Notes under the pieces: generated by a model
Database searches by the model: none
What the model saw: only the letters and a program-made list of their open reading frames with translations
Told to the model about the DNA's origin: nothing
Made by a program: the position numbers and the translations under genes
From: an uncultured Bacteroidales bacterium
GTDB lineage: Bacteria; Bacteroidota; Bacteroidia; Bacteroidales; Bacteroidaceae
NCBI GenBank assembly: GCA_902801325.1
Contig: CADCHQ010000017.1
Coordinates: forward strand, 62,001 to 126,000
Direction: 5' to 3'
Length of the DNA stretch: 64,000 nucleotides
Shown: piece after piece, positions 39,514-48,324 of the stretch
Layout: the number at the start of each line of letters is the position of its first letter
Numbering within the stretch: the stretch's first letter is position 1

Positions 39514-39553
39514 TCAGGGCGGCCCCAATTGGAGTCGCCCTGATGTTTTATTT
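39514..39553 (+). terminator. Terminator at the right edge of the island
   Basis: TCAGGGCGGCCCCAA pairs with TTGGAGTCGCCCTGA (one mismatch, one G-U), followed by TGTTTTATTT. Confidence 0.8.
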
Positions 39554-39600
39554 CAGCAATGAAGCCATTTCTATGGGGTCGGCGCCGTACTTTATGGCCA
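39546..39600 (-). repeat. Duplicated 3' end of the TPR gene (att-like copy 1)
   Basis: 54 of 55 bases are identical to 42712-42766, the end of the TPR gene; it codes AIKYGADPIEMASLLK and a stop in the same frame. Upstream of it the minus-strand frame continues for 50 codons with unrelated, A/T-rich sequence. It looks like an attachment-site copy or a captured gene end. Confidence 0.8.
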
Positions 39601-39721
39601 AGAGCGACGCTCGCAGTTTTTCCTTATTTAACTTTTTCCCCAAATTATTTGTCAGAACCAATTTTTTTGTATTCTTTTGCAAAAGATTGGGGGCTAGCGC
39701 TCCTTGTAAAGCATTGATAAC

Positions 39722-41056
39722 ATGAGAATAACGATAGTAGGAGCAGGTTCTATAGGTACCCACCTAGCCAAGTATCTCTCTGGCGAGCAGATGGACATTT
39801 TCATCATCGACAAAGACCCGCAGAAGTTGGCCTTGCTCGACTCGGAATACAATCTAATGGCCATTGAAGGAGACGCCACCGAGTTCTCTACCCTGCGACA
39901 AGCCGATGTGGGAAATTGCGAATTGTTCATCGCTGTTACAGACATCGCCGAACGCAACATCGTGGTGTGTGGCGTGGCAAAGTCGATGGGGGCACGCATG
40001 ACCGTTGCCCGAGTAGATCGTCCCGACTACATCGAACCCCACAACCTGAAGGTGCTTGCAACAATGGGCGTCGACAAGGCCATCTTCCCTGAATACATTC
40101 TCGCCAACGGAATCATCGATTCGCTTAGGCACCCCTGGACACGCAACTGGTTCGAGTTTGACCGTGGCCGAATGACCCTCATGGGAATCCGTCTCGAAGC
40201 CGATGCGCCCATCGCCGGAGCCTATTTACGCGACCTTGCCTCCAACGATAGATTCTTTCATGTGGTAGCTATCCGTCGACGCTTCACCACCATTATCCCT
40301 AATGGTGATTGCATGCTGATGCCTGACGACGTGCTCTTCGTGACGACTACCGCCTCTCGTCAATCCGAACTGGCTCGCCTTACCGGAAAGACGATGTTCG
40401 ACATCCACCGCGTGTTGGTTGCCGGGGGCGGAAAGACAGTGGAGATGATGCTGGGCTTGGCGCCTAAAGGTCTCCATTTTACCGTCATCGAGAGCAATGG
40501 CGCCCGAGCGGAAGAACTCATCCGGAAGTGTCCCAATTGTGATGTTATTGTGGGTGAGGCAGGCGAAATCGACGTACTGGAAGAAGCCGGCGTGAGTAAG
40601 GCCGATGCATTCGTTGCACTGACAGGGACCTCGGAGGGCAACATCCTCTCGTGCCTAACTGCCAAAGACTTAGGCATACGCAAAACAGTGGCACACGTTG
40701 GCCAGCAACATTTGTTGCAGATGGCCGAGGCCTTCAACATCGGCACCATCGTGAACAAGCAGAGACTCATGGCCAACACCATCTTCCAATTGATGATTGA
40801 TTCCGGCTCGCTCTCTTCCAAATGCCTCGCCCTGTCCGATGCCGAGATGGTGCGTCTGGCTGTCCGCAACGACTCGAAGATAGCCGGCAAGATTGTTCGC
40901 GAACTGAAGATACCTCGCGAGATTACTTTGGCTGGCATTATCCGAGGAGGCAGGAGTCAGGTGGTAACGGGTCAGACCATGCTGAAGGCAGGGGACCACG
41001 TACTCGTTGTTTGTCTGCAAGGCGGATTGCGCAAAGCCAAAAAATTCTTCAGCTAA
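39722..41056 (+). CDS. trkA: Trk potassium uptake regulator TrkA
   Basis: 444 residues. Two RCK modules: the first NAD-binding GAGSIGTHLAKYL with acidic strand end FIIDKD (~7-31), the second VLVAGGGKTVEMML (~226-240); each is followed by a TrkA-C domain (IRLEADAPIAGAYL; LKIPREITLAGIIRGG). It is a cytoplasmic peripheral subunit binding NAD(H)/ATP and gating TrkH. trkH follows after an 85-base gap with 7-bp repeats. The pair is enclosed by the 55-bp direct repeats. Confidence 0.94.
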   Translation: MRITIVGAGSIGTHLAKYLSGEQMDIFIIDKDPQKLALLDSEYNLMAIEGDATEFSTLRQADVGNCELFIAVTDIAERNIVVCGVAKSMGARMTVARVDRPDYIEPHNLKVLATMGVDKAIFPEYILANGIIDSLRHPWTRNWFEFDRGRMTLMGIRLEADAPIAGAYLRDLASNDRFFHVVAIRRRFTTIIPNGDCMLMPDDVLFVTTTASRQSELARLTGKTMFDIHRVLVAGGGKTVEMMLGLAPKGLHFTVIESNGARAEELIRKCPNCDVIVGEAGEIDVLEEAGVSKADAFVALTGTSEGNILSCLTAKDLGIRKTVAHVGQQHLLQMAEAFNIGTIVNKQRLMANTIFQLMIDSGSLSSKCLALSDAEMVRLAVRNDSKIAGKIVRELKIPREITLAGIIRGGRSQVVTGQTMLKAGDHVLVVCLQGGLRKAKKFFS

Positions 41057-41090
41057 CAGGCGAATGGCCAACTGCGAGTTTCATTCTTAG

Positions 41091-41125
41091 ACATTTGACC
41101 TTTGACTTTTGCCCTTAGTCCTTAG
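41091..41125. repeat. 7-bp tandem repeat in the trkA-trkH gap
   Basis: ACATTTG, ACCTTTG, ACTTTTG, CCCTTAG, TCCTTAG, preceded by AACTGCGAGTTTCATTC, similar to the interruption at 18822-18838. Confidence 0.6.
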
Positions 41126-41141
41126 CCCAATAATAAAACTC

Positions 41142-42629
41142 ATGAAATACCTATTCGCCCACCCACAGAGCAATGCCATAAACTTTGGCATGATTACGCG
41201 TATTTTGGGACAGATGATGATGGTGGAAGCCGTCTTCATGATGCTCCCATTCGTCGTTTGCCTGCTCTATGGCGAAGAAGACTGGAAGCCCTTTGCCCTG
41301 ATTGCTTCCATTACCTTGGTGATTGGTGCCGCCATGAACTATTTCACCAACCCGCGAAATCGGTTGTTGAGGCGTCGCGACGGCATGTTACTCGCTTCGG
41401 TGGCATGGATCGTGTTCTCCCTCTTCGGCATGCTCCCCTTCATGCTATGTCAAACCCCACTAAACGTTCACGAAGCCTTCTTCGAAGCCATGTCGGGCTT
41501 CACCACCACGGGGGCAACTGTCATTCGGGATGTGGAGCAATGCAGTCATGGTATTCTCATGTGGCGATCACTCACCCAATGGATAGGCGGACTGGGCATC
41601 ATTCTCTTTACCCTCACCTTCATTCCTGCCCTCAACAACAGCGGCAGCCTCATGCTCTTCCACGCCGAGGCCACGGGTATCACCCACGAGAAACTTGCCG
41701 CTCGCATCTCTCACACTGCCAAGTTGCTTTGGGGACTCTACACCGTGCTCACGATACTCCTGATAGCCTTGCTCTGCTGTGGTCCCATCGGACTGTTCGA
41801 GAGCGTGTGCCACGCCTTCACGTGCATCTCCACAGGAGGTTTCTCCACCCACAACCTGGGCATTGCTGTCTATCATTCGCCCTACATCAAGTTCATTCTC
41901 GTCCTGTTCATGTTCATCGGCGGCGTTAGTTTTGGACTCATCATCCTTGCCTATCGCAATTCGTGGCGCGAAATGTGGCGCAATGATGTGTTCCGCTTCT
42001 ATCTAGGCAGCATCGCCTTCTTCTATGTACTGGTGGTAGCATCCATTGTCTATCGAGGTCATTATATAGGATGGGAGAGCGTTACCATCGATCCCCTCTT
42101 CCACATCGTCTCCGCCCTGACGTCGACGGGCTTCAGTGCCGGCAACTGGGAAGGTTGGGGCATCCTTGTCCTCACCCTCACCTTCTTCATGATGTACGTA
42201 GGAGCTTGTGCAGGCTCTACTACGGGAGGAGCCAAGATCGACCGTCTGGTCTATCTGCTCAAGAACTTTATCTTCGTCATTCGGCGTTACGTTCGTCCGC
42301 GTTTGCTGGCCTCTGTCGATGTCAACGGTCAACACGTCAATGCCGAGAGGGGCAGCGAGGTCTCCGCTTTTATCTTCATCTACACCACCCTCATCGTGTT
42401 TGGCGGAGTCGTTCTTGTGGCGCAGGGCTTCCCCATTGTCGACGCCTTTTTCTCATCTTTCTCGTGTGTGTCGAACAACGGATTAGGGGCAGGAATCACG
42501 GGCATCACGGGTTCCTACGATTTCCTTCCCGCCTCGGGCAAGTGGGTCATGTCCCTGCTCATGCTTGCCGGACGTCTGGAAATTATTACCCTCATCACCC
42601 TGTTCCTTCCCTCCTTCTGGCGTAACTGA
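41142..42629 (+). CDS. trkH: Trk potassium uptake membrane subunit TrkH
   Basis: 495 residues from MKYLFAHPQS; the frame is open 11 codons further back into the repeat. About ten membrane helices and four pore-loop repeats: EAMSGFTTTGATV (first selectivity filter), TCISTGGFSTHN (second), SALTSTGFSAGN (third), SNNGLGAGITG (fourth), plus YVGACAGSTTGGAKIDR. It forms the inner-membrane K+ channel/transporter with TrkA. A hairpin terminator follows at 42674-42716. Confidence 0.94.
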   Translation: MKYLFAHPQSNAINFGMITRILGQMMMVEAVFMMLPFVVCLLYGEEDWKPFALIASITLVIGAAMNYFTNPRNRLLRRRDGMLLASVAWIVFSLFGMLPFMLCQTPLNVHEAFFEAMSGFTTTGATVIRDVEQCSHGILMWRSLTQWIGGLGIILFTLTFIPALNNSGSLMLFHAEATGITHEKLAARISHTAKLLWGLYTVLTILLIALLCCGPIGLFESVCHAFTCISTGGFSTHNLGIAVYHSPYIKFILVLFMFIGGVSFGLIILAYRNSWREMWRNDVFRFYLGSIAFFYVLVVASIVYRGHYIGWESVTIDPLFHIVSALTSTGFSAGNWEGWGILVLTLTFFMMYVGACAGSTTGGAKIDRLVYLLKNFIFVIRRYVRPRLLASVDVNGQHVNAERGSEVSAFIFIYTTLIVFGGVVLVAQGFPIVDAFFSSFSCVSNNGLGAGITGITGSYDFLPASGKWVMSLLMLAGRLEIITLITLFLPSFWRN

Positions 42630-42673
42630 TTCCTGACTTCGGAAATAAAAGTTGAAGGGAGAATATTAAACAA

Positions 42674-42716
42674 TCGAAGCGACTCACTATCACGTGGGCC
42701 GCTTCGAAAGTTTTTA
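42674..42716 (+). terminator. Terminator after trkH
   Basis: TCGAAGCG (42674-42681) pairs with CGCTTCGA (42700-42707), with an inner CAC/GTG, followed by AAAG and TTTTTATTT. Confidence 0.7.
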
Positions 42717-42766
42717 TTTCAGTAATGAAGCCATTTCTATGGGGTCGGCGCCGTACTTTATGGCCA
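42712..42766 (-). repeat. TPR gene 3' end (att-like copy 2)
   Basis: The parental copy of the 55-bp direct repeat; it ends the TPR gene with the same peptide AIKYGADPIEMASLLK. Confidence 0.8.
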
Positions 42767-43553
42767 TCTGCGTGTCGTGGCGAGCAAGTTTGCGCTTCTT
42801 CATCTCCAGATACAAGGTGGCCCTGCTGACATAGAAATCGGCATTCTCGGGCTCCATCTCTATGGCCTGAGTGAGGTCGGCAAGAGCCTGCTCGTAGAGC
42901 CTGCGGTGCTGTTCCATCCCCCCACGAATGGCATAGAGCACCGCATGGCGGGGATAAACGGCAATGAGGGCATTGATCTGTTCCATAGCCTCGCGAGGCC
43001 GACCTGAGCGGTCGTTGACAAGAATCAGACCGATGTAGGCTTTCTCGTCGAGGGGCTCGATGGTGAGGATGGTTTCATAGTCGGCTCGGGCTCGCTTGTA
43101 ATCGTGCATTCCCGCATAGATGTGGGCTCTCATCTGCAGGGCTTCCATGTTCTCGGGCTGGAGGTCGAGGACATCGGAATAGTCGGAGGCAGCACGCGCC
43201 TGATTGCCCATGCGATAGAGCAGAGCGGCACGGTCGAGTCGCAACTCCATATCCTTAGGACTAAGGTTCAGACCAGAGGTGTACAAGTCCAAGGCCTCCT
43301 GATTGTGACCTTGTCGTTCCTTTATTCTACCCAGATAACGAAAGAGAATGTGATTGCCCTGATGTGTGGGCTCTTGTTGCATTGCCTGGCGGAAAAGACT
43401 ATCGGCTTGCAAAAGGCTATCGGCCGATAGAGCATCCATCCCCTGACGCACCAAACTATCGTAGGACTCTCTCTCTTCTTCCTCCATAGAAGGGAGAGAT
43501 GGTTTTGCCTGAATCACAAAAAACATGGACACGAGCAAGAGCAGACATCTCAT
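42714..43553 (-). CDS. Exported TPR-repeat protein
   Basis: 279 residues with a signal peptide (MRCLLLLVSMFFVIQA). At least five tetratricopeptide units follow, for example YLGRIKERQGHNQEALDLY, DRAALLYRMGNQARAASDY, MRAHIYAGMHDYKRARADYE and LADLTQAIEMEPENADFYVS. Likely a periplasmic scaffold for protein-protein contacts. No partner is clear from context. Its last 17 codons are the duplicated 55-bp segment. A GC-rich palindrome separates it from leuB. Confidence 0.85.
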   Translation of the reverse strand: MRCLLLLVSMFFVIQAKPSLPSMEEEERESYDSLVRQGMDALSADSLLQADSLFRQAMQQEPTHQGNHILFRYLGRIKERQGHNQEALDLYTSGLNLSPKDMELRLDRAALLYRMGNQARAASDYSDVLDLQPENMEALQMRAHIYAGMHDYKRARADYETILTIEPLDEKAYIGLILVNDRSGRPREAMEQINALIAVYPRHAVLYAIRGGMEQHRRLYEQALADLTQAIEMEPENADFYVSRATLYLEMKKRKLARHDTQMAIKYGADPIEMASLLK

Positions 43554-43597
43554 AAAAGATTAGTAATTAAAATGTCAATCTTCAATAGTACATTCTT

Positions 43598-43635
43598 TTC
43601 CCTCCCACTCGCGAGGGAGGACAAGGGAGAGGGGC
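43598..43635. repeat. GC-rich palindromic repeat, family A
   Basis: CCTCCCACTCGCGAGGGAGG (43601-43620) with right flank ACAAGGGAGAGGGG, downstream of leuB; it may also act as a terminator hairpin. Confidence 0.65.
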
Positions 43636-43636
43636 T

Positions 43637-44698
43637 TTATTTTCTTTTAATGTATTCCACAATCCAGGCACCAACCTCGCGAGTTCCGTACCGTTCGCCC
43701 CCTTCGACCTGAATCTCCGGTGTACGCACATTTTGGTCGAGCGAGGCGTTAACGGCTTCGCGAATGAGCTCGCCTTCGGCTTTCAAACCGAAGTACTCAT
43801 AAAGCATGGCCACGGAAAGGATTTGCGCCAAGGGGTTGGCAATATTCAAGCCCTTGCCCTGAGGCCAACTGCCATGAATGGGTTCGAACACGGGTGTATG
43901 CTCACCTGTGGATGCACTGGGCAGAAGTCCCATGGAACCCGTGATGCACGAGCCTTCGTCGGTAAGAATGTCGCCAAAGGTATTCTCGGTAACCATCACG
44001 TCGAAGAAACGAGGTTCCTGAATCATGCGCATAGATGCATTGTCGACATACATGAAGTCGGTCTCCACATCGGGATATTCCTTCATCATCTCTTGAGCGA
44101 CATGACGCCACAAACGGCTCGAAGCCAGCACGTTGGCCTTATCAACCACGGTCAGATGATGGCGACGCTGACGGGCATACTGATATCCGACACGAAGGAT
44201 GCGCTCGACCTCAGGACGTGAGTAGTAGTTGGTGTCGTAGGCCTCTTCGGTTCCTTCCTTCTTCTCACCGAAATACATACCACCTGTCAGTTCTCGAATG
44301 CAGATGAAGTCGGCACCACGCACTAGTTCGTCCTTCAATGGAGATTTGTGTACGAGGCAATCAAAGGTGGTAACAGGGCGAATGTTGGCAAATAAACCCA
44401 GACGCTTGCGCATAGCCAACAGTCCTTGTTCGGGACGCACCTTTGCCGTGGGGTCATTATCGAATTTGGGATCTCCAACGCTGGCAAAGAGGACAGCATC
44501 AGCATCCATACACGTTTGGAAAGTCTCTTCGGGGAAGGGGTTACCCACTTCGTCGATGGCATGAGCACCACACAGGGCTTCCTTGTACGTCACTTCGTGG
44601 CCAAACTTCTCAGCAACAGCCGACATAACGGCCACACCTTGTTCCATAATCTCAGGTCCGATGCCATCACCGGCCAAAACAGCAATCTTCAGTTTCAT
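43637..44698 (-). CDS. leuB: 3-isopropylmalate dehydrogenase
   Basis: 353 residues. [15 protein letters not shown] at the N-terminus, GDPKFDN and [16 protein letters not shown] substrate region, the signature [19 protein letters not shown] with the metal-binding Asp residues, and the NAD-binding [17 protein letters not shown]. It oxidises and decarboxylates 3-isopropylmalate to 2-oxoisocaproate. Last gene of the leucine operon; its start overlaps the preceding gene's stop by 4 bases. Confidence 0.96.
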   Translation of the reverse strand: MKLKIAVLAGDGIGPEIMEQGVAVMSAVAEKFGHEVTYKEALCGAHAIDEVGNPFPEETFQTCMDADAVLFASVGDPKFDNDPTAKVRPEQGLLAMRKRLGLFANIRPVTTFDCLVHKSPLKDELVRGADFICIRELTGGMYFGEKKEGTEEAYDTNYYSRPEVERILRVGYQYARQRRHHLTVVDKANVLASSRLWRHVAQEMMKEYPDVETDFMYVDNASMRMIQEPRFFDVMVTENTFGDILTDEGSCITGSMGLLPSASTGEHTPVFEPIHGSWPQGKGLNIANPLAQILSVAMLYEYFGLKAEGELIREAVNASLDQNVRTPEIQVEGGERYGTREVGAWIVEYIKRK

Positions 44699-46236
44699 TT
44701 ATAATTATCTTCTATTATATTCAACAATTTTATGGTTGCCTTGATAGCCGCTTCCGTCTGGTCAGCATCAAGAGCATGTGTACGATAAGTCTTACCCTCG
44801 AAGTTCCATTCGATGATGGTTTGCACCAAGGCATCAGTACGTCCACCTGGCGGGATGGAAACACTATAATTTGAAAGCCAAGGGAACTGACGGCTTAGCT
44901 TGTCACGATAGATGTGGCGGATGCAACGCACAAAAGCATCATACTGACCATCGCCCGTCGCAGTTTCCTCATATACCGTGCCATTGACGTTCAGGCGCAC
45001 ACTGGCCACAGGACGCAAGCCGTAAGAGGTGCTTACCATGTAACTGTCAAGCTTTACTCGTTCGTCAATCGTGGCATGTTTCAGCACATCGCTCACGATG
45101 TAGGGCAAATCTTCCTGCGTAACAAGCTCCTTCTTATCGCCAAGTTCGATGATACGTTCCGTCACCCTGCGAGTTTGTTCGGGAGTTAGTTCAAGCCCAA
45201 GTTCCTTCAGGTTTTGAAGGATGTTGGCCTTGCCTGAATTCTTGCCCATAGCATACTCTCGCTTGCGTCCGAAGCGCTCAGGGATGAGGTCGTTTTGATA
45301 CAAGCCAGCCTTGTTATCGCCATCGGCATGAACGCCTGCCACTTGCGTAAAGACGTGATTGCCCGTGATGGGTTGATTGGGAGGAATGGCAATACCCGAA
45401 TAACTTTCCACAAGACGGCTCACCTCGTTGAGTCGTCCCTCGTTGATGTTGGTGGCAGCATGGAACTGATCCTTTAAGATTGCCTGCACGCTGGCCAACG
45501 GGGCATTGCCCGCACGCTCTCCAAGCCCGTTAACGCTGGTATGGATTCCCCAACAACCAGCCAACACAGCGGCCAACACATTTGAAATGGCCAGATCATA
45601 ATCGTTGTGAGCATGGAAGTCGAAATGCAAGTCGGGGTATCTCTTCCGCATGAGACGGATGTAGGATATGAGGTCAAGCGGATTCAACACGCCCAAAGTA
45701 TCGGGAAGCATGAAGCGCTCAATCCCAGAATCTTTCAGTCGGTCCATCAAGTCGAACACATAACCCTTGGAGAAACGCATTCCATTGCTCCAGTCCTCAA
45801 GGTAAACATTCACGCCGACACCTTTCTGTCGAGCATACTCCACTACCTCCAGGATATCAGAAACATGTTCGTCAAGCGTCTTATGGAGTTGCTCCTCGCA
45901 ATGGCGTTTCGAGCCCTTGCAAAGCAGGTTCAGGTGTCGACAACCCGTTTCGTAAATCCAATCTACGGAAGTATGTCCATCGACAAATCCCAACACCTCT
46001 ACCCTATCGAGCATACCTGCACGACGTGCCCAGCGACAAATATTGCGAACAGCATCTTTCTCGCCATCCGACACACGTGCCGAAGCCACCTCTATCCTAT
46101 CGACATTGACATCTTGCAACAAAGCACGGGCTATCACGAGCTTCTCGTGAGGCATGAAACTAACGCCGCTGGTTTGTTCACCATCGCGCAGTGTCGTGTC
46201 CATGATTTCGATGGCTCTTATCTTTTCTCTTCCCAT
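44695..46236 (-). CDS. cimA: Second LeuA-type synthase, probably citramalate synthase
   Basis: 513 residues. HMGL-like barrel with [29 protein letters not shown] (metal-binding His pair) and [12 protein letters not shown], then a LeuA-type regulatory domain (~370-513). Standing beside a distinct leuA in the same operon and using [10 protein letters not shown] at the substrate region, it most likely condenses acetyl-CoA with pyruvate (citramalate, threonine-independent isoleucine) rather than with 2-oxoisovalerate. LeuC, LeuD and LeuB can process both products. The substrate assignment is inference; a second isopropylmalate synthase is the alternative. Overlaps leuD by 19 bases. Confidence 0.75.
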   Translation of the reverse strand: MGREKIRAIEIMDTTLRDGEQTSGVSFMPHEKLVIARALLQDVNVDRIEVASARVSDGEKDAVRNICRWARRAGMLDRVEVLGFVDGHTSVDWIYETGCRHLNLLCKGSKRHCEEQLHKTLDEHVSDILEVVEYARQKGVGVNVYLEDWSNGMRFSKGYVFDLMDRLKDSGIERFMLPDTLGVLNPLDLISYIRLMRKRYPDLHFDFHAHNDYDLAISNVLAAVLAGCWGIHTSVNGLGERAGNAPLASVQAILKDQFHAATNINEGRLNEVSRLVESYSGIAIPPNQPITGNHVFTQVAGVHADGDNKAGLYQNDLIPERFGRKREYAMGKNSGKANILQNLKELGLELTPEQTRRVTERIIELGDKKELVTQEDLPYIVSDVLKHATIDERVKLDSYMVSTSYGLRPVASVRLNVNGTVYEETATGDGQYDAFVRCIRHIYRDKLSRQFPWLSNYSVSIPPGGRTDALVQTIIEWNFEGKTYRTHALDADQTEAAIKATIKLLNIIEDNYK

Positions 46237-46832
46237 GCCTTAATTTTATCTTGATTCTCCAACAGGAAGTCGATGTCGTCAAGAGCATTCATCAGGCAAT
46301 ACTTCTTATAGCCGTTGATATCGAAATGCTCGCTTCGACCTGTTGCCAGATTTGTAATCTGCTGGCGAGGAACATCCACCTCCACCACGCTGTCGGGATT
46401 GGAGGCAATGGTCGAGAACAACTCTTGTTGGAAAGACGTGCTTACCACGACTGGGAGGACGAAATTATTGAGCAGATTGTTACGATGGATATCGGCAAAA
46501 CTGCTGCTGACGACCACGCGGACACCATATCCCGCAATAGCCCATGCCGCATGTTCACGACTACTACCACTTCCCCAGTTCGCACCAGCCACAATGATTT
46601 CGTGAACACCCCGGTGGGGAGCCTCAGCATAAGCAGGTTGGTTCATCACGAAGGCGGCAACCGGCTTTCCGTCGGCATCAAAGCGCAGGTCGTGCATAAA
46701 AGCATCGCCAAAGAACTTTGCGTCACGCGTTGTTGAAGCCAGATAGCGCGCAGGGATAATCAGGTCTGTATTGCAGTTGTCTATTGCAATGGGAATGCAA
46801 GTAGAACGTATGATGGAAAAAGGCTCTTTCAT
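46218..46832 (-). CDS. leuD: 3-isopropylmalate dehydratase small subunit
   Basis: 204 residues from MKEPFSIIRSTCIPI; an upstream TTG (46844) lies in a 7-bp repeat and is not preferred. The swivel domain shows DNCNTDLIIPARYL, NQPAYAEAP and the active-site GANWGSGSSREHAAWAI. With LeuC it isomerises 2- to 3-isopropylmalate. It lies between leuC (92-base gap with repeats) and the CimA-like gene (overlapping). Confidence 0.95.
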   Translation of the reverse strand: MKEPFSIIRSTCIPIAIDNCNTDLIIPARYLASTTRDAKFFGDAFMHDLRFDADGKPVAAFVMNQPAYAEAPHRGVHEIIVAGANWGSGSSREHAAWAIAGYGVRVVVSSSFADIHRNNLLNNFVLPVVVSTSFQQELFSTIASNPDSVVEVDVPRQQITNLATGRSEHFDINGYKKYCLMNALDDIDFLLENQDKIKAWEEKR

Positions 46833-46833
46833 C

Positions 46834-46939
46834 TTAACTTTCAATTTTAATCTTCAACTTTCCGCTCGGCCCGAAGGGACGCTTTCAGAGCGAAGCGGGG
46901 AAAGAACTATCAACTATCAGCTATCAACTTTCAACTATC
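46834..46939. repeat. Paired 7-bp tandem repeats around a palindrome, leuC-leuD gap
   Basis: TTAACTT, TCAATTT, TAATCTT, CAACTTT (46834-46861), then a CCGCTCGGCCCGAAGGG ... AGCGAAGCGGGG hairpin, then AACTATC x2, AGCTATC, AACTTTC, AACTATC (46905-46939). The leuC stop codon (46924-46926) lies in the right tract. Confidence 0.75.
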
Positions 46940-48324
46940 ATCTTCCTCACATCCGTTATCACACCGGTAATAGCAGATGCCGCCACGGTAAGTGGGCTTG
47001 CAAGCACAGTACGTGCGCCAGGTCCCTGACGCCCTACAAAGTTGCGGTTCGAAGTGGAAATTGCTAATTTGCCGGCGGGTACTTTATCAGGATTCATGGC
47101 AAGGCAAGCCGAGCATGAAGGCAAGCGCAATTCAAAACCTGCTTCCTCCAAGATCTTGTCAATGCCTTCGTCGATGATTTGCTGACGCACGGCCCACGAG
47201 CCTGGCACTAACCAAGCCACTACGTTGGGAGATTTCTGATGTCCCTTTACCACTGAGGCGAAAGCACGGAAATCTTCGATACGTCCATTGGTGCAAGCGC
47301 CCAAGAAGACATAGTCGACAGGTGTTCCTTCCAAGCGCTGACCGGGTTTGAATTGCATATAATCGAGTTGTGCGGCAAGTTGTGGACGTTTTGCCTCCGA
47401 AACCTCCTCAAGCTTAGGAATACATCCATCCACAGGGATGCCCGCACCGGGATTCGTGCCATAGGTTATGCGTGGGGCAATGTCCTCGGCACGATAGGTG
47501 ACTTCTTTGTCAAAGACGGCATCGTCATCGCTCTTGAGTTTCTTCCACTCTTCCACGGCACGATCCCAATCTTCGCCTTTGGGCGCATATTCACGATCCT
47601 TCAAATAGGCGAATGTAATCTCGTCAGGAGCTATCAAACCTGCGCGCGAACCCATCTCTATACTTAGGTTCGACAACGTCAGACGACCTTCCATCGACAT
47701 CGAGCGAATTGTCGAGCCGGCATACTCCACCGCATAGCCAGTAGCACCGCTTGTGGTCATCTGTGCCATGATGTAGAGTGCTACATCCTTGGCCGTTGTG
47801 CCTTTGGGCAAAGTGCCTTCGATGTTGATGCGCATGGTCTTGGGCTTGCTTTGCAGAATACATTGCGAAGCCAACACTTGAGCCACCTCACTGGTACCAA
47901 TGCCCATAGCAATTGCACCGACAGCACCATGTGTCGAAGTGTGTGAGTCACCACAAACAATCGTCATTCCGGGCAGGGACAAACCTTTCTCAGGTCCAAC
48001 GACATGAATGATGCCATTGTCCTTCGTACCCATGGCGAAATGGCGTATGCCAAACTCCTCACAGTTGCGGCGAAGTGTCTCCACTTGCTTGCGGCCAATC
48101 GGATCGTCGATGTGTTCCTGCTGATCGCTGGGGGTATTATGGTCTGGCATCGCATAGATTTGTTTTGGACGAAGTACTTTCAGTCCTTTGTCGCGAAGCG
48201 TATCGAATGCTTGCGGACTGGTCACTTCGTGTACATACAACCTATCGATGTATAATTGTGTGGGACCGTCTTCCACGTTCTGAATAACATGGGCGTCCCA
48301 AATTTTGTCAAATAAAGTCCTCAT
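46924..48324 (-). CDS. leuC: 3-isopropylmalate dehydratase large subunit
   Basis: 466 residues. FDKIWDAHV at the N-terminus, [25 protein letters not shown] with the first 4Fe-4S cysteine region, [18 protein letters not shown] and [15 protein letters not shown] with the CxxC ligand pair. An aconitase-type iron-sulfur enzyme. Its start overlaps the leuA stop by 4 bases. The last five residues (MIVES) are coded by a 7-bp tandem repeat, so the natural C-terminus may vary between strains. Confidence 0.96.
   Translation of the reverse strand: MRTLFDKIWDAHVIQNVEDGPTQLYIDRLYVHEVTSPQAFDTLRDKGLKVLRPKQIYAMPDHNTPSDQQEHIDDPIGRKQVETLRRNCEEFGIRHFAMGTKDNGIIHVVGPEKGLSLPGMTIVCGDSHTSTHGAVGAIAMGIGTSEVAQVLASQCILQSKPKTMRINIEGTLPKGTTAKDVALYIMAQMTTSGATGYAVEYAGSTIRSMSMEGRLTLSNLSIEMGSRAGLIAPDEITFAYLKDREYAPKGEDWDRAVEEWKKLKSDDDAVFDKEVTYRAEDIAPRITYGTNPGAGIPVDGCIPKLEEVSEAKRPQLAAQLDYMQFKPGQRLEGTPVDYVFLGACTNGRIEDFRAFASVVKGHQKSPNVVAWLVPGSWAVRQQIIDEGIDKILEEAGFELRLPSCSACLAMNPDKVPAGKLAISTSNRNFVGRQGPGARTVLASPLTVAASAITGVITDVRKMIVES

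Noticed and set aside
29150..39550. Integrase, relaxase or capsid genes of a conventional prophage or conjugative element
   Set aside because: All substantial frames of the block were read and none shows tyrosine or serine recombinase, relaxase, terminase or capsid motifs.
39548..39763. 71-codon minus-strand frame as a real gene
   Set aside because: Only its last 17 codons are meaningful, being a copy of the TPR gene end; the rest is A/T-rich, lies across the trkA start and resembles nothing known.
46832..46844. TTG-started extension of leuD
   Set aside because: The extra residues come from the 7-bp repeat and are not part of the LeuD family; the ATG at 46832 gives the normal N-terminus.
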